NCBI RefSeq assembly: GCF_037392515.1
Contig: NC_090280.1
Span: 18,974,001-19,038,000 of the forward strand
DNA: 64,000 nt
From: Haliotis asinina
Taxonomy: Eukaryota; Mollusca; Gastropoda; Lepetellida; Haliotidae
Direction: 5' to 3'
This document shows, one piece after another, positions 1 through 10,800 of this stretch (the stretch's first letter is position 1; every line of letters begins with the position of its first letter). Position numbers and translations under genes: made by a program. The notes beneath the pieces were generated by a model that searched no databases, was not told the DNA's origin, and saw only the letters and a list, made by a program, of their open reading frames with translations.

Positions 1-569
1 TTTTTCTTTTCGTTAGAAAGACCTCTTCCCAAGTTTTGCTTTTCGTTAGTAAGACCGCTACCCAGGTTTTAGGTTTCCTAACTTTATATGAACATCAAGA
101 TTCAAATGATACATGGGTGTTTGAAATCAACTGAAAAATATCGTTCAAGATTAAACTCACAAAAAATAAAGCGGGACTGGAGCCGCTACCCTAAGATTCG
201 TAGGCAGACGCTCTACCACACGGCCCCCGGGCCGACGGAGATGTTGGGGTTAAAATATCCATTTATAGTTACTGCCATTAAATTGAATTTACTCGCGCTT
301 CAGTTATTGTTATGTAGCTTCATTAAACGATCATCTACATTCAATTTGTAATTACCCATCATTGACGGTATTTATGTCAGAAAAAAACACTTCCCCTTCG
401 GTTTTACATTGTCTACCAAAACCTCGGAGGCGTGTTTTCTCCTATACATAGACAATACAGTTCCATTGAGCGGACTCCGATATAAAGAAGACCCGGTCAA
501 ATGTGACAAACACATTTTAGGGTCTTTGCTGTCGGGAACACTGAGTCAAAATACACTTTGTTTGTATGT
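1..569. other. 5' intergenic stretch, no gene seen
   Basis: Two imperfect copies of a 33-base unit containing 'cttttcgttag' lie at about 6-72. The short open frames here look accidental. No exon with a signal peptide that could start the Ig gene at 885 was found; that exon may lie before the window. Confidence 0.4.
171..235 (-). repeat. tRNA-like sequence, possibly the head of a SINE
   Basis: On the minus strand the stretch reads 'tggtagagcgtctgcctac', resembling a tRNA D arm and box A. The following arm is degenerate and lacks a clean GGTTCGANNCC box B. It is more likely a tRNA-derived repeat than a working tRNA gene. Confidence 0.3.
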
Positions 570-745
570 TCTTTAACGCCGCATCGGGGTACAATAATTG
601 AGTTTGAACCACACAATCCAGTGATTTGAGATGTGATGACGTGTTAACAAGATGGGCGAGCATGACCATTCGCTGTCGTCATTTGTCATCAAGCATGGGT
701 TTGCTGAGGACCAATTCCAACCTGTATCCTCGCGAGTAGTGGTGA
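570..745 (-). repeat. SINE family B copy, antisense
   Basis: The stretch contains degraded forms of 'taacgccgcactcag', 'cagacaatccagtgatca' and 'acaagcatgggtt', in the order expected for the reverse complement of family B. It overlaps an open frame (652-799) that ends in a plausible splice donor. Confidence 0.55.
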
Positions 746-884
746 TAGAGAAAAATGTGTTTACAGCAGCAGTTCATGGTATTACCCAGTTCCCACTTGG
801 TAAGTGACTAAATAAAAAGAGTTTTAGACCAAGAGAGTACTTGCTATTGGGGAAAATAGTACCACACTAATGCTCCAGTTTCAG

Positions 885-1205
885 AAGATGGGCCCAAGAA
901 CTACTCGACCGCTGTGGATGGTGATGAGGTCATGTTGTCCTTCTGGAACCTCAACATCACCGACACCCTCTCCCTGTGGTCTCCCAAACAGACGGTCCTC
1001 TTCACCATGGAATCTGCCAAAGTTAAGATATGGTCGAGCTACCGACCGAGAGTTACGATCGGTTCTGTCATAGCTCCAAATAAAGCTGTCCGGGTTATAC
1101 TTCGGAATGTCTCTGCGACCGATGCTGGTCAGTATGTCTGTGGGAGAGGGGCGATCGACAGGAAGGTCATTGTGCCCAACTGCGGACTGCTCTTAGTTGT
1201 GCTCA
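885..1205 (+). CDS. Ig gene 1, V-like domain exon
   Basis: The exon follows 'ccagtttcag' and ends before GTAAGT, with phase 1 at both ends. The 107-residue domain has the F-strand signature DAGQYVC. The B strand reads VMLSFWN, with no cysteine where a canonical V domain has one. A second cysteine occurs in VPNCGLLLVV, the expected G strand. The same substitution occurs in all three V-like exons of gene 2, so it is a family trait and not decay. Confidence 0.8.
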
Positions 1206-4200
1206 GTAAGTATTAATGCAGATGGGCGTGAGTCATGAGTGAGCAGGTGGATGCTTTATTGCATGATTGATTGTGTAGAGGGGTGAGTGGAGGCGTTTTT
1301 GATTGATTGGCTAGGTGAGAGAGTGTGTGAGTCAGTGGGTAGATGGGTGTGAGTGAGCGGATATTTATGTGTTGGGGAGTGAGTGAATGATTGTTTGGTG
1401 AATACTTTGTTATGTGAGTGAGTGGGTGGGTGAGGTATTTCATATCATGTTACATGTGTGATGTTGGATGTGACCAACATTGTTGATGTCTCAAGAGGCC
1501 CTGATGGGAGGAAGGGACATAACTCTGGACCGTCAGCACCATATCATGCTCGTAGCTGCCACCAAAATGCTTAACGCCTGAATCGTGCATTATGCTTCCT
1601 TCCTCTCTTCCTTAATCTCCGCTCCCTAATAAAACAGAGCACGGTCTAAAGAGGCAAAGAGAACTTATCACTCATACAGGGGAAAAATGACATAGACATG
1701 CAAGGGGTCATGGTACCCAGCTGTACAACATGTCTTCACAACTGTAAATGTGTCGTGTAAAATGTTAAAATTAGGAAGTTTTTTGCAGGACAGCCCGTGA
1801 AGCCTGTTATTACAGTACCTTCACAGCCGGTGTCAGGGCAGACTATCACTGTCAACTGTTCTACCTTCTCCCGGAGCTTCCCGCTGCGCCATCCACTGTC
1901 CATGTCCTTCTCGTGGTTTAAAGACGGCGCCTTGTTGGAGCAGGAAGGGAAGTATATGGTTCTGGGCTCGACACTCACCATCAGTGACGTCACTACAGGA
2001 GATACCGGAAGGTACAGCTGTCAAGCCAAGGAAGAAGAAGGTCTGGTGTCAGAATTCAGCGACGCCGAGTGGATGGACATTCAAGGTTAGAACCGGATTT
2101 AGCTCAGTCACGAACCCGGGCGATGGGTAGCCTAGTGGTCAGAACGTTCGTGCCGAAGACAAGTGTTCGAATCCCGACATGGGTGCATTAAGGGATGAAG
2201 TAAATTTCTGGTGTTTCCGATGTAATTTTGCTGGACTACTTCTAATAGTGGCGTAAAATTATACTCCCTACGTAGTTACCTGGTATCTTTGGCACGGTCA
2301 TGTCAGAGCAAGGTATCCTGAACTAAGTTTATAACGAACAAGCGTATATTGAACTAAGGGATATGACGTATACACGTATTACGAATTACCCGTGTAGCGA
2401 ACTAAATTTAGCGACCCCCTTTTAGTTCATTATAACCGTAGATTTCTGTACTATATTGCGAGAAAATATTCAACGTTACTTATTTTTTTAATTTCACTTT
2501 TGTTAAAACAGTCAGAAACATAATGTGAGTAATTCCCAAGCGGAAGCAGTTAAAATAGGAATCCATTAACTGACCTGTGTGAGGACATATTCTTAAAACC
2601 GTGAAATAATCTCGTAAAGTCATGCCCTTTGTGCCAAACTAATTTTTACAATTATGGGCTTGTTTCAGCGTCTGGACATGGAGGGGAAGTAGCAAGCACG
2701 TCATCACATAATGGTAGTACATTCCTTGCTTAAGTTAGTCATCCAGCTTTGGAACAATTGGTCAGGCAAGATAGCATTGTTGGTGGATCCGGCTTGTCCG
2801 GTCCAGATCCGACCAGGGTCCGATTTCTCACATGGGTACAGTGTCTGAAACCCATTTGTGGTGTTCTCAGATATTGCTAAGAGGGTCATGAAAATATACT
2901 CACTCACTCGCTGACACAGACTGAGTTACTTGTTTGATGTTTTGAATTTCTTGAGGACATGATACTTGGATCCACTTTTAGGCTGTTCCGTTTCCATGAC
3001 AACAACTAAACAGAACACAGTAGTTCTCGGGGATATGGATGCAGACATGACCAGTGTATACTGGCAATAAGGAAATAGGATATTTCAGTGAAGCAGTTTC
3101 GACCTCTCCCGTAACGTGTCAATTACAGCCATTGTTTCATAGCAATATGTTTAAGCGCCCTCTTAAAACTGAGTATGGCAAGGTTTCGGTGATGACAATG
3201 ATAATTCTGTACAGTCACGAAAGTGAAGACATAGTTTTCACCTTACTTTTTGTTCTGCTGCTGTAGACTCACCTTACTCTTTGTTCTGCTGCTGTAGACT
3301 ATTCACTAACAAATTCAATGCTTACATGTCAAGATAATCTCAGTCACCTTTTGACAGTATCAACTTTAGTCAGTAGCTCTTCCGCCCTGTTGTGTTTAAC
3401 TTTTTTATTTTAGATGTAATTGGCGGTTAGGTACCATAGGCTTAAAGCCAATGTGCGTAAAGTATATCCACTCGTGGACGTTGATGCTGGGTTTCATCTA
3501 TGCTTACGATTAATCCCTGAATATATACAATTTTGAAAGTAACAAATAATTACTTGAAAAGGTGTGAGCTGGGAGATTCTGAACCTGGGAAAATCTAGAC
3601 TTGCTTTATTTAGGGCTCTGGCGTTGCCGGGAGGGCTAGACAGTTGCGAAAATAATGAGTTCAGGGACATTAAGACTAAGGTTCATGGTAAAAGCCACTC
3701 TCAAGCAAGAGGTACATTAAAATATGCTTGGCTGTTAAATCCAGAGCTCAGCAAAGTCCAAATAGGAACCGGAAGAGGGAATATCCATTGATTGATATGA
3801 TAAAAACCCGGAGTAAACATGGAGTGATGTACGCATTATAAGTTGGGTTATCACAGAGAAAACGTATGGATGTGGAGACCGCCATTACATGGGAGAAAAC
3901 ATTTTGAGTATCAACCACGTCAGCGAGTCTGACCACCTGATCCCGGTTACGAAAAACATGGTTTGGTGCAGGCTAATTCTAACCCGGGTCTTCACGAGTA
4001 TGAGATGCTATTAGGCAGAGGGTATTGTGAGCAAGAACAGATAGGAAAGGGGGACCTTCGCGAGTGACGACAACAGTTAATTTGTGCCCGTTACAGCAAA
4101 AAAAAAAAACGCCAGGAGTAAGTTGCTGATGACTGTAAGCAAGTGAGTGGGTGAGTATTGTTTTACGCCTCTTTTGGCAATATATCAACTAAATAACGGC

Positions 4201-5073
4201 GGAGAACGCCTGAAATGATCTTCACGCATTGTACCCATGTGAAGAATCGAACCCGGGTCTTTGGCGTGACAAGCGTACAATTTAACCACTGGGCTACTCC
4301 ACCATTCCATCATGAAACTTGCTTGTTACCCATGGAACATACTCCTAAATTCTAAGTTCCTTATAATAAAGGCGCCGACATACATCAATTTTGCATGTTA
4401 TTCAAATCGCATCTAAATACATTTAAAGTTGTGTTAATAGCACGGAGGAGAAATATTGTCATGTCATGATATTTCTGTTCGTATCCACAATTCATTTAAT
4501 TTCAGGTGGTTATTCTGGCACGATATCCGCTGTCGTTGTTGCAGTTGCTGTTGCTGCAATTATCGTCACGGTCATTGTCTTCACATTGAGGAAACGACGT
4601 GAGTGTCTGTTGTTGCTTTTGGTTCAAACGTAATACCGAAAGAGATCTTGCAGCAAAGGAGTGGCTGGGTTTGGTTTTAAGCCAATTTTAGCAGTATCAG
4701 CAATACCAGGGCGGGGGACATCAGAAATGCGCGTCACACATTGCACCCATGTGGGAATCAAACACGGGCCTTCTGACGAGCTAACGCTTTAACCACTAGA
4801 CTATACCACCACTCACTGCAGCAAAGGAATCTTAACGGTAATGGTAATGTGAAAAATGTAGGCTTAAATTGGAATATCTTAAAATTTAACACCGAAATGT
4901 AATTATCATTGTTGTATCTACCTATTTCCTTTCCAGACCAAAGACGCCCGTTTGTCACCAGAATGTCACCTGTATGCGAGCCGGTGACAACGCCCGAGAG
5001 GGACATACAGAAACATGACACTTACTACAGCACAGTCGAAATAAAACAAGATGCAACTAAAATCTCGAATTAG
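885..5073 (+). CDS. Ig gene 1: V-like/C2-like single-pass receptor with switch-motif tail (5' end missing)
   Basis: The coding exons are 885-1205, 1789-2085, 4506-4598 and 4937-5073. They join in one open frame, and every intron is phase 1 with GT/AG borders. The product is a V-like Ig domain, a C2-like Ig domain, a short Gly-rich stalk, one membrane helix and a basic cytoplasmic tail of about 45 residues. The tail holds TYYSTV, which fits TxYxxV, the switch motif that recruits SH2 adaptors in vertebrate leukocyte receptors. The frame opens upstream of 885, so a leader exon is missing; the candidate at 652-799 has no signal peptide and lies in a SINE. An AATAAA follows the stop by about 330 bases. 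A cell-surface recognition role is inferred from architecture only; no ligand or ortholog is known to me. Confidence 0.8.
1789..2085 (+). CDS. Ig gene 1, C2-like domain exon
   Basis: The exon follows 'ttttttgcag' and ends at G|GTTAGA, phase 1 to phase 1. This 99-residue domain has the canonical pair: TITVNC in strand B and DTGRYSC in strand F, with SWFKDG as the strand C tryptophan region. It ends with a CxxxEEEGLVSEFS motif that recurs in gene 2. The match to exons at 17732 and 18943 shows that these are paralogous domains. Confidence 0.8.
2118..2276 (+). repeat. SINE family A copy
   Basis: Head 'gggtagcctagtggtcagaacgttcg', box-B-like 'gttcgaatcccgacatgggt', then 'tttctggtgtttccg' and 'ggcgtaaaattatactccc'. 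It lies in the intron after the C2-like exon of Ig gene 1. Confidence 0.7.
2812..2912 (+). repeat. SINE family A, 3' part
   Basis: The stretch has 'tcacatgggtacagtgtctgaaa', 'catttgtggtgtt', 'atattgctaagag' and ends in 'actcactcactcg', the family A 3' half. The tRNA-like head is missing or unrecognisable. Confidence 0.6.
2913..3854. other. Intronic stretch of Ig gene 1
   Basis: No coding exon or known repeat was recognised. A 31-base segment around 'ttgttctgctgctgtagactcacctta' is tandemly duplicated near 3240-3300. Confidence 0.4.
3855..4000 (-). repeat. SINE family B copy, antisense
   Basis: Contains 'accacgtcagcgagtctgac', 'cacctgatcccggttacga', 'aacatggttt' and 'tctaacccgggtcttcacga', the antisense order of family B. 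It is intronic in Ig gene 1. Confidence 0.55.
4140..4305 (-). repeat. SINE family A copy, antisense
   Basis: Starts with 'agtgagtgggtgagtattg' and continues through 'gaagaatcgaacccgggtct', 'ggcgtgacaagcgtacaa' and 'taaccactgggctactccacc'. This is the full antisense order of family A. Confidence 0.7.
4506..4598 (+). CDS. Ig gene 1, transmembrane exon
   Basis: The exon follows 'atttaatttcag' and ends at C|GTGAGT, phase 1 to phase 1. It encodes a short GGYSG stalk, a helix of about 23 hydrophobic residues rich in Val, Ala and Ile, and the stop-transfer cluster LRKR, completed by an arginine at the next residue. This fixes the topology: Ig domains outside, C-terminus inside. Confidence 0.85.
4660..4815 (-). 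repeat. SINE family A copy, antisense
   Basis: Contains 'tgcacccatgtgggaatcaaacacgg', 'gacgagctaacgctttaaccactagac' and 'taccaccactcac'. It lies between the transmembrane and tail exons of Ig gene 1. Confidence 0.7.
4937..5073 (+). CDS. Ig gene 1, cytoplasmic tail exon with ITSM-like motif
   Basis: The exon follows 'cctatttcctttccag' and ends at TAG. It encodes about 45 residues. The start is basic (HQRRPF), the middle is Thr/Pro/Glu rich, and near the end comes DTYYSTVEI. The six residues T-Y-Y-S-T-V (5020-5037) match TxYxxV exactly. Only one such motif is present. Function is inferred from vertebrate ITSM receptors and is untested here. Confidence 0.75.
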
Positions 5074-5174
5074 AATTGAAACGGAATCTGAATATATAAA
5101 TTATTCATATAATCCCCTAGATATTACACTTGCTTTTTCCTTTTGTTTATTGTTTTCAACACCGTAGTCAACAG

Positions 5175-5280
5175 TATTCTAGCTATACAATGACCAGTCT
5201 GGACCAGACTGTCCAGTGACTGACGTCATAAATTGACATCATCAATCTGGTGATCAAGAGCCTGAGCGCCAGTCTCCAGT
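5175..5280 (-). repeat. Probable SINE family B fragment, antisense
   Basis: Contains 'gtctggaccagactgtccagtgac' and a degraded 'catcatcaatctggtgatcaa', resembling the antisense middle of family B. The ends are not definable. Confidence 0.35.
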
Positions 5281-5401
5281 CTATGCAGTTGTGACAGGAT
5301 GAACTGTATAAACCAAGCTAACGACCCTCATCACTTGATTCCGTTGGTCTTCTGTTAGGTGTAGGATTGGTCGGTGGAGACCAATATTATTGTTTTATTT
5401 T

Positions 5402-5407
5402 AATAAA
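5402..5407 (+). terminator. Polyadenylation signal for Ig gene 1
   Basis: An AATAAA hexamer lies about 330 bases after the gene 1 stop, in an AT-rich stretch. It is the first such hexamer downstream. Confidence 0.5.
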
Positions 5408-5554
5408 AGAATATACACTATTAAAATGGATTTAATACTATGTTCATTGTTGACGTTCCGAACTCGGTACGGATGTAAATGTATCATTTTGTCTGGTGTT
5501 GATAACTAGGACCACATTGTGGATTAGATGGACCAAAATGTGCACATGCTGTAC

Positions 5555-5682
5555 GTCATTTTCAGCAATACTCCAGCACTATGAGGACGATCAACGCATG
5601 TTGTACCCGAGTTGGGAATCAACCTCGGGTTTTCGGTGTGACGAGCGAACGTTTTAACCACTAAGCTACCTAGTCGCCATTG
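5555..5682 (-). repeat. SINE family A copy, antisense
   Basis: Contains 'ttcagcaatactccagcac', 'cgggttttcggtgtgacgagcg' and 'gttttaaccactaagctacc', a near-complete antisense family A copy. Confidence 0.65.
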
Positions 5683-5997
5683 ATGCTGAGTGAGTGTGCT
5701 TATTTTTTAAATTTGTTTTGCACAAGAATTATGATATTTTCCACCTCCAAGACAACAGACGTCTTTAACGTTAACCCTTAGGCTACCCAACGTATGACGT
5801 ATATGGGTTTCATCTGTCTTTGGCCCCGGTTATATTCTCAGCTCCTTGGGCAGGATACAAATCTGTCTGAAAAGGCGAGAGTCGCTTTACCTTTTCATCC
5901 TACCGGGTACACAGTTGTTGAAGACCACATCTAGCCTGGACTTTCATAGGTAGCGTGTTTGTTATTCTGGAGCTCAAGAATTAGGGGTAACGAGGGA

Positions 5998-6152
5998 TGA
6001 TGGGTAGCCCGGTGGTTAAAGAACTCGCTCGTTACGCCGACGATTCGGTTTCGATTCCCCATAGGGACAATATTTAAAACGTGTTTCTGGTGTCGTCAGC
6101 AGTGATATTGCTATTTTGTTAAACGGCGTAAAACTAGACTCACTCTCCTGAT
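5998..6152 (+). repeat. SINE family A copy
   Basis: Head 'gatgggtagcccggtggttaaag', then 'tttcgattccccatagggaca', 'gtgtttctggtgtcg' and 'acggcgtaaaactagactcactc'. Full-length sense copy between the two Ig genes. Confidence 0.7.
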
Positions 6153-6154
6153 GC

Positions 6155-6260
6155 AATGGTTCGATTCCTCATGGATACAGTGTTTGAAGTCCCTTTGTTG
6201 ATTTCTTGTGTTCCCGCCATGATACTGGCACCAAAATCAGCACAAAGCTATACTCATTCT
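6155..6260 (+). repeat. SINE family A, partial copy in tandem
   Basis: Continues directly from the previous SINE with 'atggttcgattcctcatgg', 'atacagtgtttgaagtc' and 'gtgttcccgccatgatact'. The tail is degenerate. Confidence 0.5.
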
Positions 6261-6599
6261 GGTGACGTCACAAAAAAGCAGAATAATTTACGGCATTTAC
6301 TCATGGGAAGAGAAAAATGTCATTAGACCGAATGTGATGCAACCACTATATTCAGGATATAACGATAGTCTGCTTGCTGAAACCATCTTATATTTTCAGT
6401 TGTTAAAAAATAAAGTCTGTTCGACAGCAACATGAAAATTATACAACCAACCAAAACTTTAGTCTGTACTGAAGAGGCCACAGGCCTATAGTATATAAAA
6501 CATTCATACATAAATGTTCTCCCGAGTGATAATGTTTACATTTTCAGATATTATTCTGTTTCTTTCTTTGCAATGATGCACAGTATATAAACACTGATA

Positions 6600-7310
6600 A
6601 GTTCTGAAGTATTATACTGTTTGTACAAGACAGTAATGAAATACATTTAATAGCGTTTGGATACCTGTAAAAATATTTAATGATTTGGTAAATATTTCGG
6701 AGTACAGCGGACAAAGAAGAAGGAAGTGGCACTCATCCTCGACATTGTTATAATCGGATAGTTGGCATGGTCTGTCTTGTCGATTAATATTAGTACAGCG
6801 TCCAGTTTCTATAGATGAATCAAGCGACGAGCATCGAAAACGTGATAGTGCAACTCGGAACTTCTTTACTGTTATCTTAGGGAGGTACAACTCCAAACTA
6901 ATTTGCGCTTTAAATAGTTTGTATGGAAACATTTATTTGATAGAGTCATCGATTCAAACCATGTTTGCATATAAATATATTTAAGTCTCTGAGTCAGTGA
7001 CTTTATAAAATTACGGAAGAAGTTAACGGTAACGTTTAACAATCATAACCAGTATTTGATAGCCTTAACTTGAGACAATATGTGCATTGGGAATCTACCA
7101 CATTCACCGTAAACAATAACCGTGTTTCTTTACCCGATATTTCGCCACCATTTTTCAAAACTACCACTTTCGTCTTATCCATGTTCACACTTCGTTTCCA
7201 ATTATCGCAATAATTCTCTAATTCATCAATGTCTCTCTGTGGGCCATTAATAGTACTGGAAAATAGTATACTATCATCTGCAGATGGAAGCAAAAACAGC
7301 TGCATAATAT
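6600..7310 (-). mobile_element. Decayed LINE fragment (reverse transcriptase end and C-terminus)
   Basis: On the minus strand, 7036-7305 encodes a reverse transcriptase piece: SADDSILFS, a damaged xADD catalytic motif, followed by LENYCDNWKRSVNMDKTKVV. The segment 6612-6932 encodes the C-terminal tail with the family pattern VEDECHFLLLCPLYSE. The two lie in different frames with an intervening gap, so this is a dead 5'-truncated copy. Sequence style matches the LINE at 29.4-31.4 kb. Confidence 0.7.
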
Positions 7311-7743
7311 CGGGGTGTAGTTGGAAAATTATACAAGGAAAATAAAACTGCTGATCAACAGAAACAAGTGTTTACCACAAAATCATCAAAACAAATACCT
7401 TAATTCCCTCGTTTCCTCTTTTCAAGGAATCATTTTCTCATTTCCTTTTACTAAAACAAAGTTATAAGTATTTATCAAAAACAAATATTTGTTATAAAAT
7501 TCTGGCTGTCCCATAAACAGTTTCTTTGTTTATGAATCACAAATTGTGATCTGCCCAAGAGTAGACAAAATACTCTTATCACATCTGTATCCTATGCCGA
7601 AGGGTGTTTCGCTGCGTATGGTAGTGTTTTCAACAGTGTGGAGGACAATCGCGTCAGTTGTTTTACTTATAAGATAGTAACACCAGGACGTCAAGAGCTT
7701 TACAGCAAGCCTACATTAATGGGACACATCCACAGTCAGCAGT

Positions 7744-7816
7744 ATGCATCTTTTCCACCGGCATTTGACGCTTGTTGGATTACGAATTCTCTTGTATGTT
7801 ATTAATATTCTGCATG
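7744..7816 (+). CDS. Ig gene 2, signal-peptide exon
   Basis: The ATG at 7744 opens 24 codons plus one base and ends at G|GTGAGT, a strong phase 1 donor. The peptide starts MHLFHRH and continues into a hydrophobic core ([16 protein letters not shown]), as expected of a signal peptide. Its phase joins exactly to the exon at 14458. The 6.6-kb intron between them contains two LINEs and a minisatellite. The exon is too short to show as a long open frame, and its assignment to gene 2 is an inference from phase, content and orientation. Confidence 0.6.
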
Positions 7817-10800
7817 GTGAGTACTTTTGTGTCGGTATTGATATTGTATGACCCCGGGAAGCTGAGATTGATGATACGATGTGCCGTTGTGATTGATATC
7901 CGGTGATCGAGGGGAAAACAAAGCGCCTTTGAGCAGCTGAACTGGATATCGGCGTTATACAAATTTAGTAATACTATGATAATACTATTAATATTTCTGG
8001 AACACATACATAATTTGTATTTTTGTGTTTTACTTAAATTAGGGCAACCATTGGGGTAACTCGAATAAAAGCAACCACGGGACAAGTCTCAGTGCCGGAT
8101 TACCTCCCTTGGGTACTTAAATTTGGCTCCTCGTGAACTGGAGATTATACGTGCGCTTCCACTAATCCGTGTTTCCAACACCCCCATCAGGTTTCACCAG
8201 CCTCTCAGCTGTTTGGGACCAGCGTGCCTGTCGTCTGTTCTCCCATATTAAGGAATGACACGATTTAATATAGTTTAAACTGTAAGGCGGAGTAAAATCA
8301 GCCACCCTCACCAACATATCCAGTGCAGTTTATTGTACATTATGGTGTTATTCGTTAGTATTCAGGGGCGGTGGTTTAGCCCAATGGTTAAAACGTCACG
8401 CCGAAGAACCGAGTTCTATTGCCCACATGGGGAAGCCACTTTCTGTTGTAATGTTGATTGTATATTGAAAGCAAAGTAATTCCTTTAATCAGCTCTATTC
8501 TTATATGCATAATTTGCATATAATTTGCATATCTGTCTTCAGCTAGGTATTCCAATATTGCGTGTCTCGGGCTACATTCCAAATCAGACATCTAATTCTT
8601 TAATCTTTGTTGTTTGCTGTAATGCAGAACAACCAAAAGTTAAACCTGAAGATGTGGCGGGATTGTCGGGCAGACGAGAATTCAAGCAGACGATACGCTA
8701 AATGACTTCATTCAAACTTCTTACGGCCCATTCTTACATGGAGCACCAGTCACAGTTCACAGGAGTTGTTAGTCCCCTACGATATCACCGATATCTACGA
8801 TATTCTAGTTTCTATCGCGCGTACAAATCACCGTACATTATTGATAGGTAGAGAGACATAGGTAAAGTTAAACACGTTTCACTTAAACTGTAATTCGATA
8901 CTAGTCGAAAGCTCACAAAATCAGTCAGTACTAACTGGTAACTTGGGAATAAGAAAGTAAGTTTCTTTATAAATAACAATTTTTTTATTACATAGTATGG
9001 ATCCTTATACCGTTGTCAAGCAAGCGTGGTAATTTGGCATATAGACTTTGAAGCTTAGTGTCATTTGAAGTTCTCTTCCACGTCATTACAAAGTTACTAC
9101 GTATCAAATACAGTTACTCCTAGCACAGAGCATTTATAACAGGTGGATGGGACAATTGTAACAGGTGGATAGGGTAATTGTCACATCTGGATGGGGCAGT
9201 TGTGACAGGTGGATGGGACAATTGTAACAGGTGGATGGGGCAATTGTAACAGGTGGATGGGGGAATTGTGACAGCTGGATGGGGCAATTGTAACAGGTGG
9301 ATGGGGCAATTGTAACAGGTGGATGGGGGAATTGTGACAGCTGGATGGGGCAATTGTAACAGGTGGATAGGGTAATTGTGACAGGTGGATGAGCAATTTT
9401 GACAGGTGGATAGGGTAATTGTCACAGCTGGATGGGGCAATTGTAACAGGTGGATAGGGTAATTGTGACAGGTGCATGAGTAATTGTGACAGGTGGATAG
9501 GGTAATTGTGACAGATGGATGGGGTAATTGTAACAGGTGGATAGGGTAATTGTCACAGGTGGATGGGGCAATTGTAACAGGTGGATAGGGTAACTGTGAC
9601 AGGTGGATGAGTAATTGTGACAGGTGGATAGGGTAATTGTCACAGCTGGATGGGGCAATTGTAACAGGTGGATAGGGTAACTGTGACAGGTGGATGAGTA
9701 ATTGTGACAGGTGGATAGGGTAATTGTGACAGGTGGATGAGTAATTGTGACAGTTGAATTTAAAATGTAACCATCTGTTTATTTTCCAAACAAAATCGAA
9801 TTGGAAAGTTGTGACTAGAGACATTTAAAATGTGTTTGGTTTGAAATTCTTGTTTTCGTATTTTCGCCCAAAACATAACTCAAAGACTAACACCAACATG
9901 TTTCACAATAGGGTTACTATTATCAACATAACACTGAAAATGTCCTACCCTGATAAAACTAGTATAGAACTGGCATAAAACGTTCATCATAATTTGCATC
10001 ATCATAATAACACAAGGAAGCATTACTCGGTGGCAACTGTAACACAGTGTTATGGCCGTAGCCATGTTTCATGCCACGACAAATGGCAACCACTTTGGGC
10101 TTCTCAAATATTTAATAATAATAATATAATAATAAACTGTTCCCTTGTGTCCAAACACCATTACTTCTGTTTTAACTCCCTTGTGGACACAGGTGATGTT
10201 CCTCCATGGTTCTGCAAAGGTCGCACAATACTCCTTCCCAAAAAGGAGACTTGACTGATCCCAAAAACTTCCGCCCTATCACAGGGCAGAAGGGGGCGAG
10301 AAAGGGATGTTGGGGGTGCAAGGATCAACTTCTTGTACAGAAAATGATTTTGGAAGAGGCTAAGACATACCACCGCAACCTCTCCATGTGCTGGATAGAC
10401 TACAAAAAGGCTTATGACTCTGTCCCTCACGAATGGATTCTGAAGTCTCTTCAGTGTATTGACCTCCCTGAGCGACTACTTGATTTACTCAAGTCTTTAA
10501 TGAGTTGCTGGTCGACTCAACTTGAGATGTACTCGCAAGGAGAGGTGCAGACTTCAGAATCTATTCCAATCAGAAGGGGAATTTTCCAGGGGGACTCCTT
10601 CAGTCCTTTGCTTTTTTGTCTGTCTCTAAATCCCTTGAGTTTTCTGCTCAACAGGGAGGAAGGGTACCATCCCGGACCTCCTCAGCACAGATCCCCAACA
10701 CCTCTTACTCATCTCCTCTATATGGATGACATCGAGCTCCTTGCCAAAGGAGAGACCAATTTGAAAGAACAGGTTCTCCTTGTCGAGTCCTTCTCTAATG

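Noticed and set aside
652..799. Exon 1 of Ig gene 1
   Set aside because: It joins in phase and has a good donor, but its first 90 bases are antisense SINE B, there is no signal peptide, and in-frame stops lie directly upstream. Kept only as a finding.
9120..9824. A 234-residue minus-strand protein
   Set aside because: It is a translation of a 22-bp minisatellite; parallel frames are open for the same reason.
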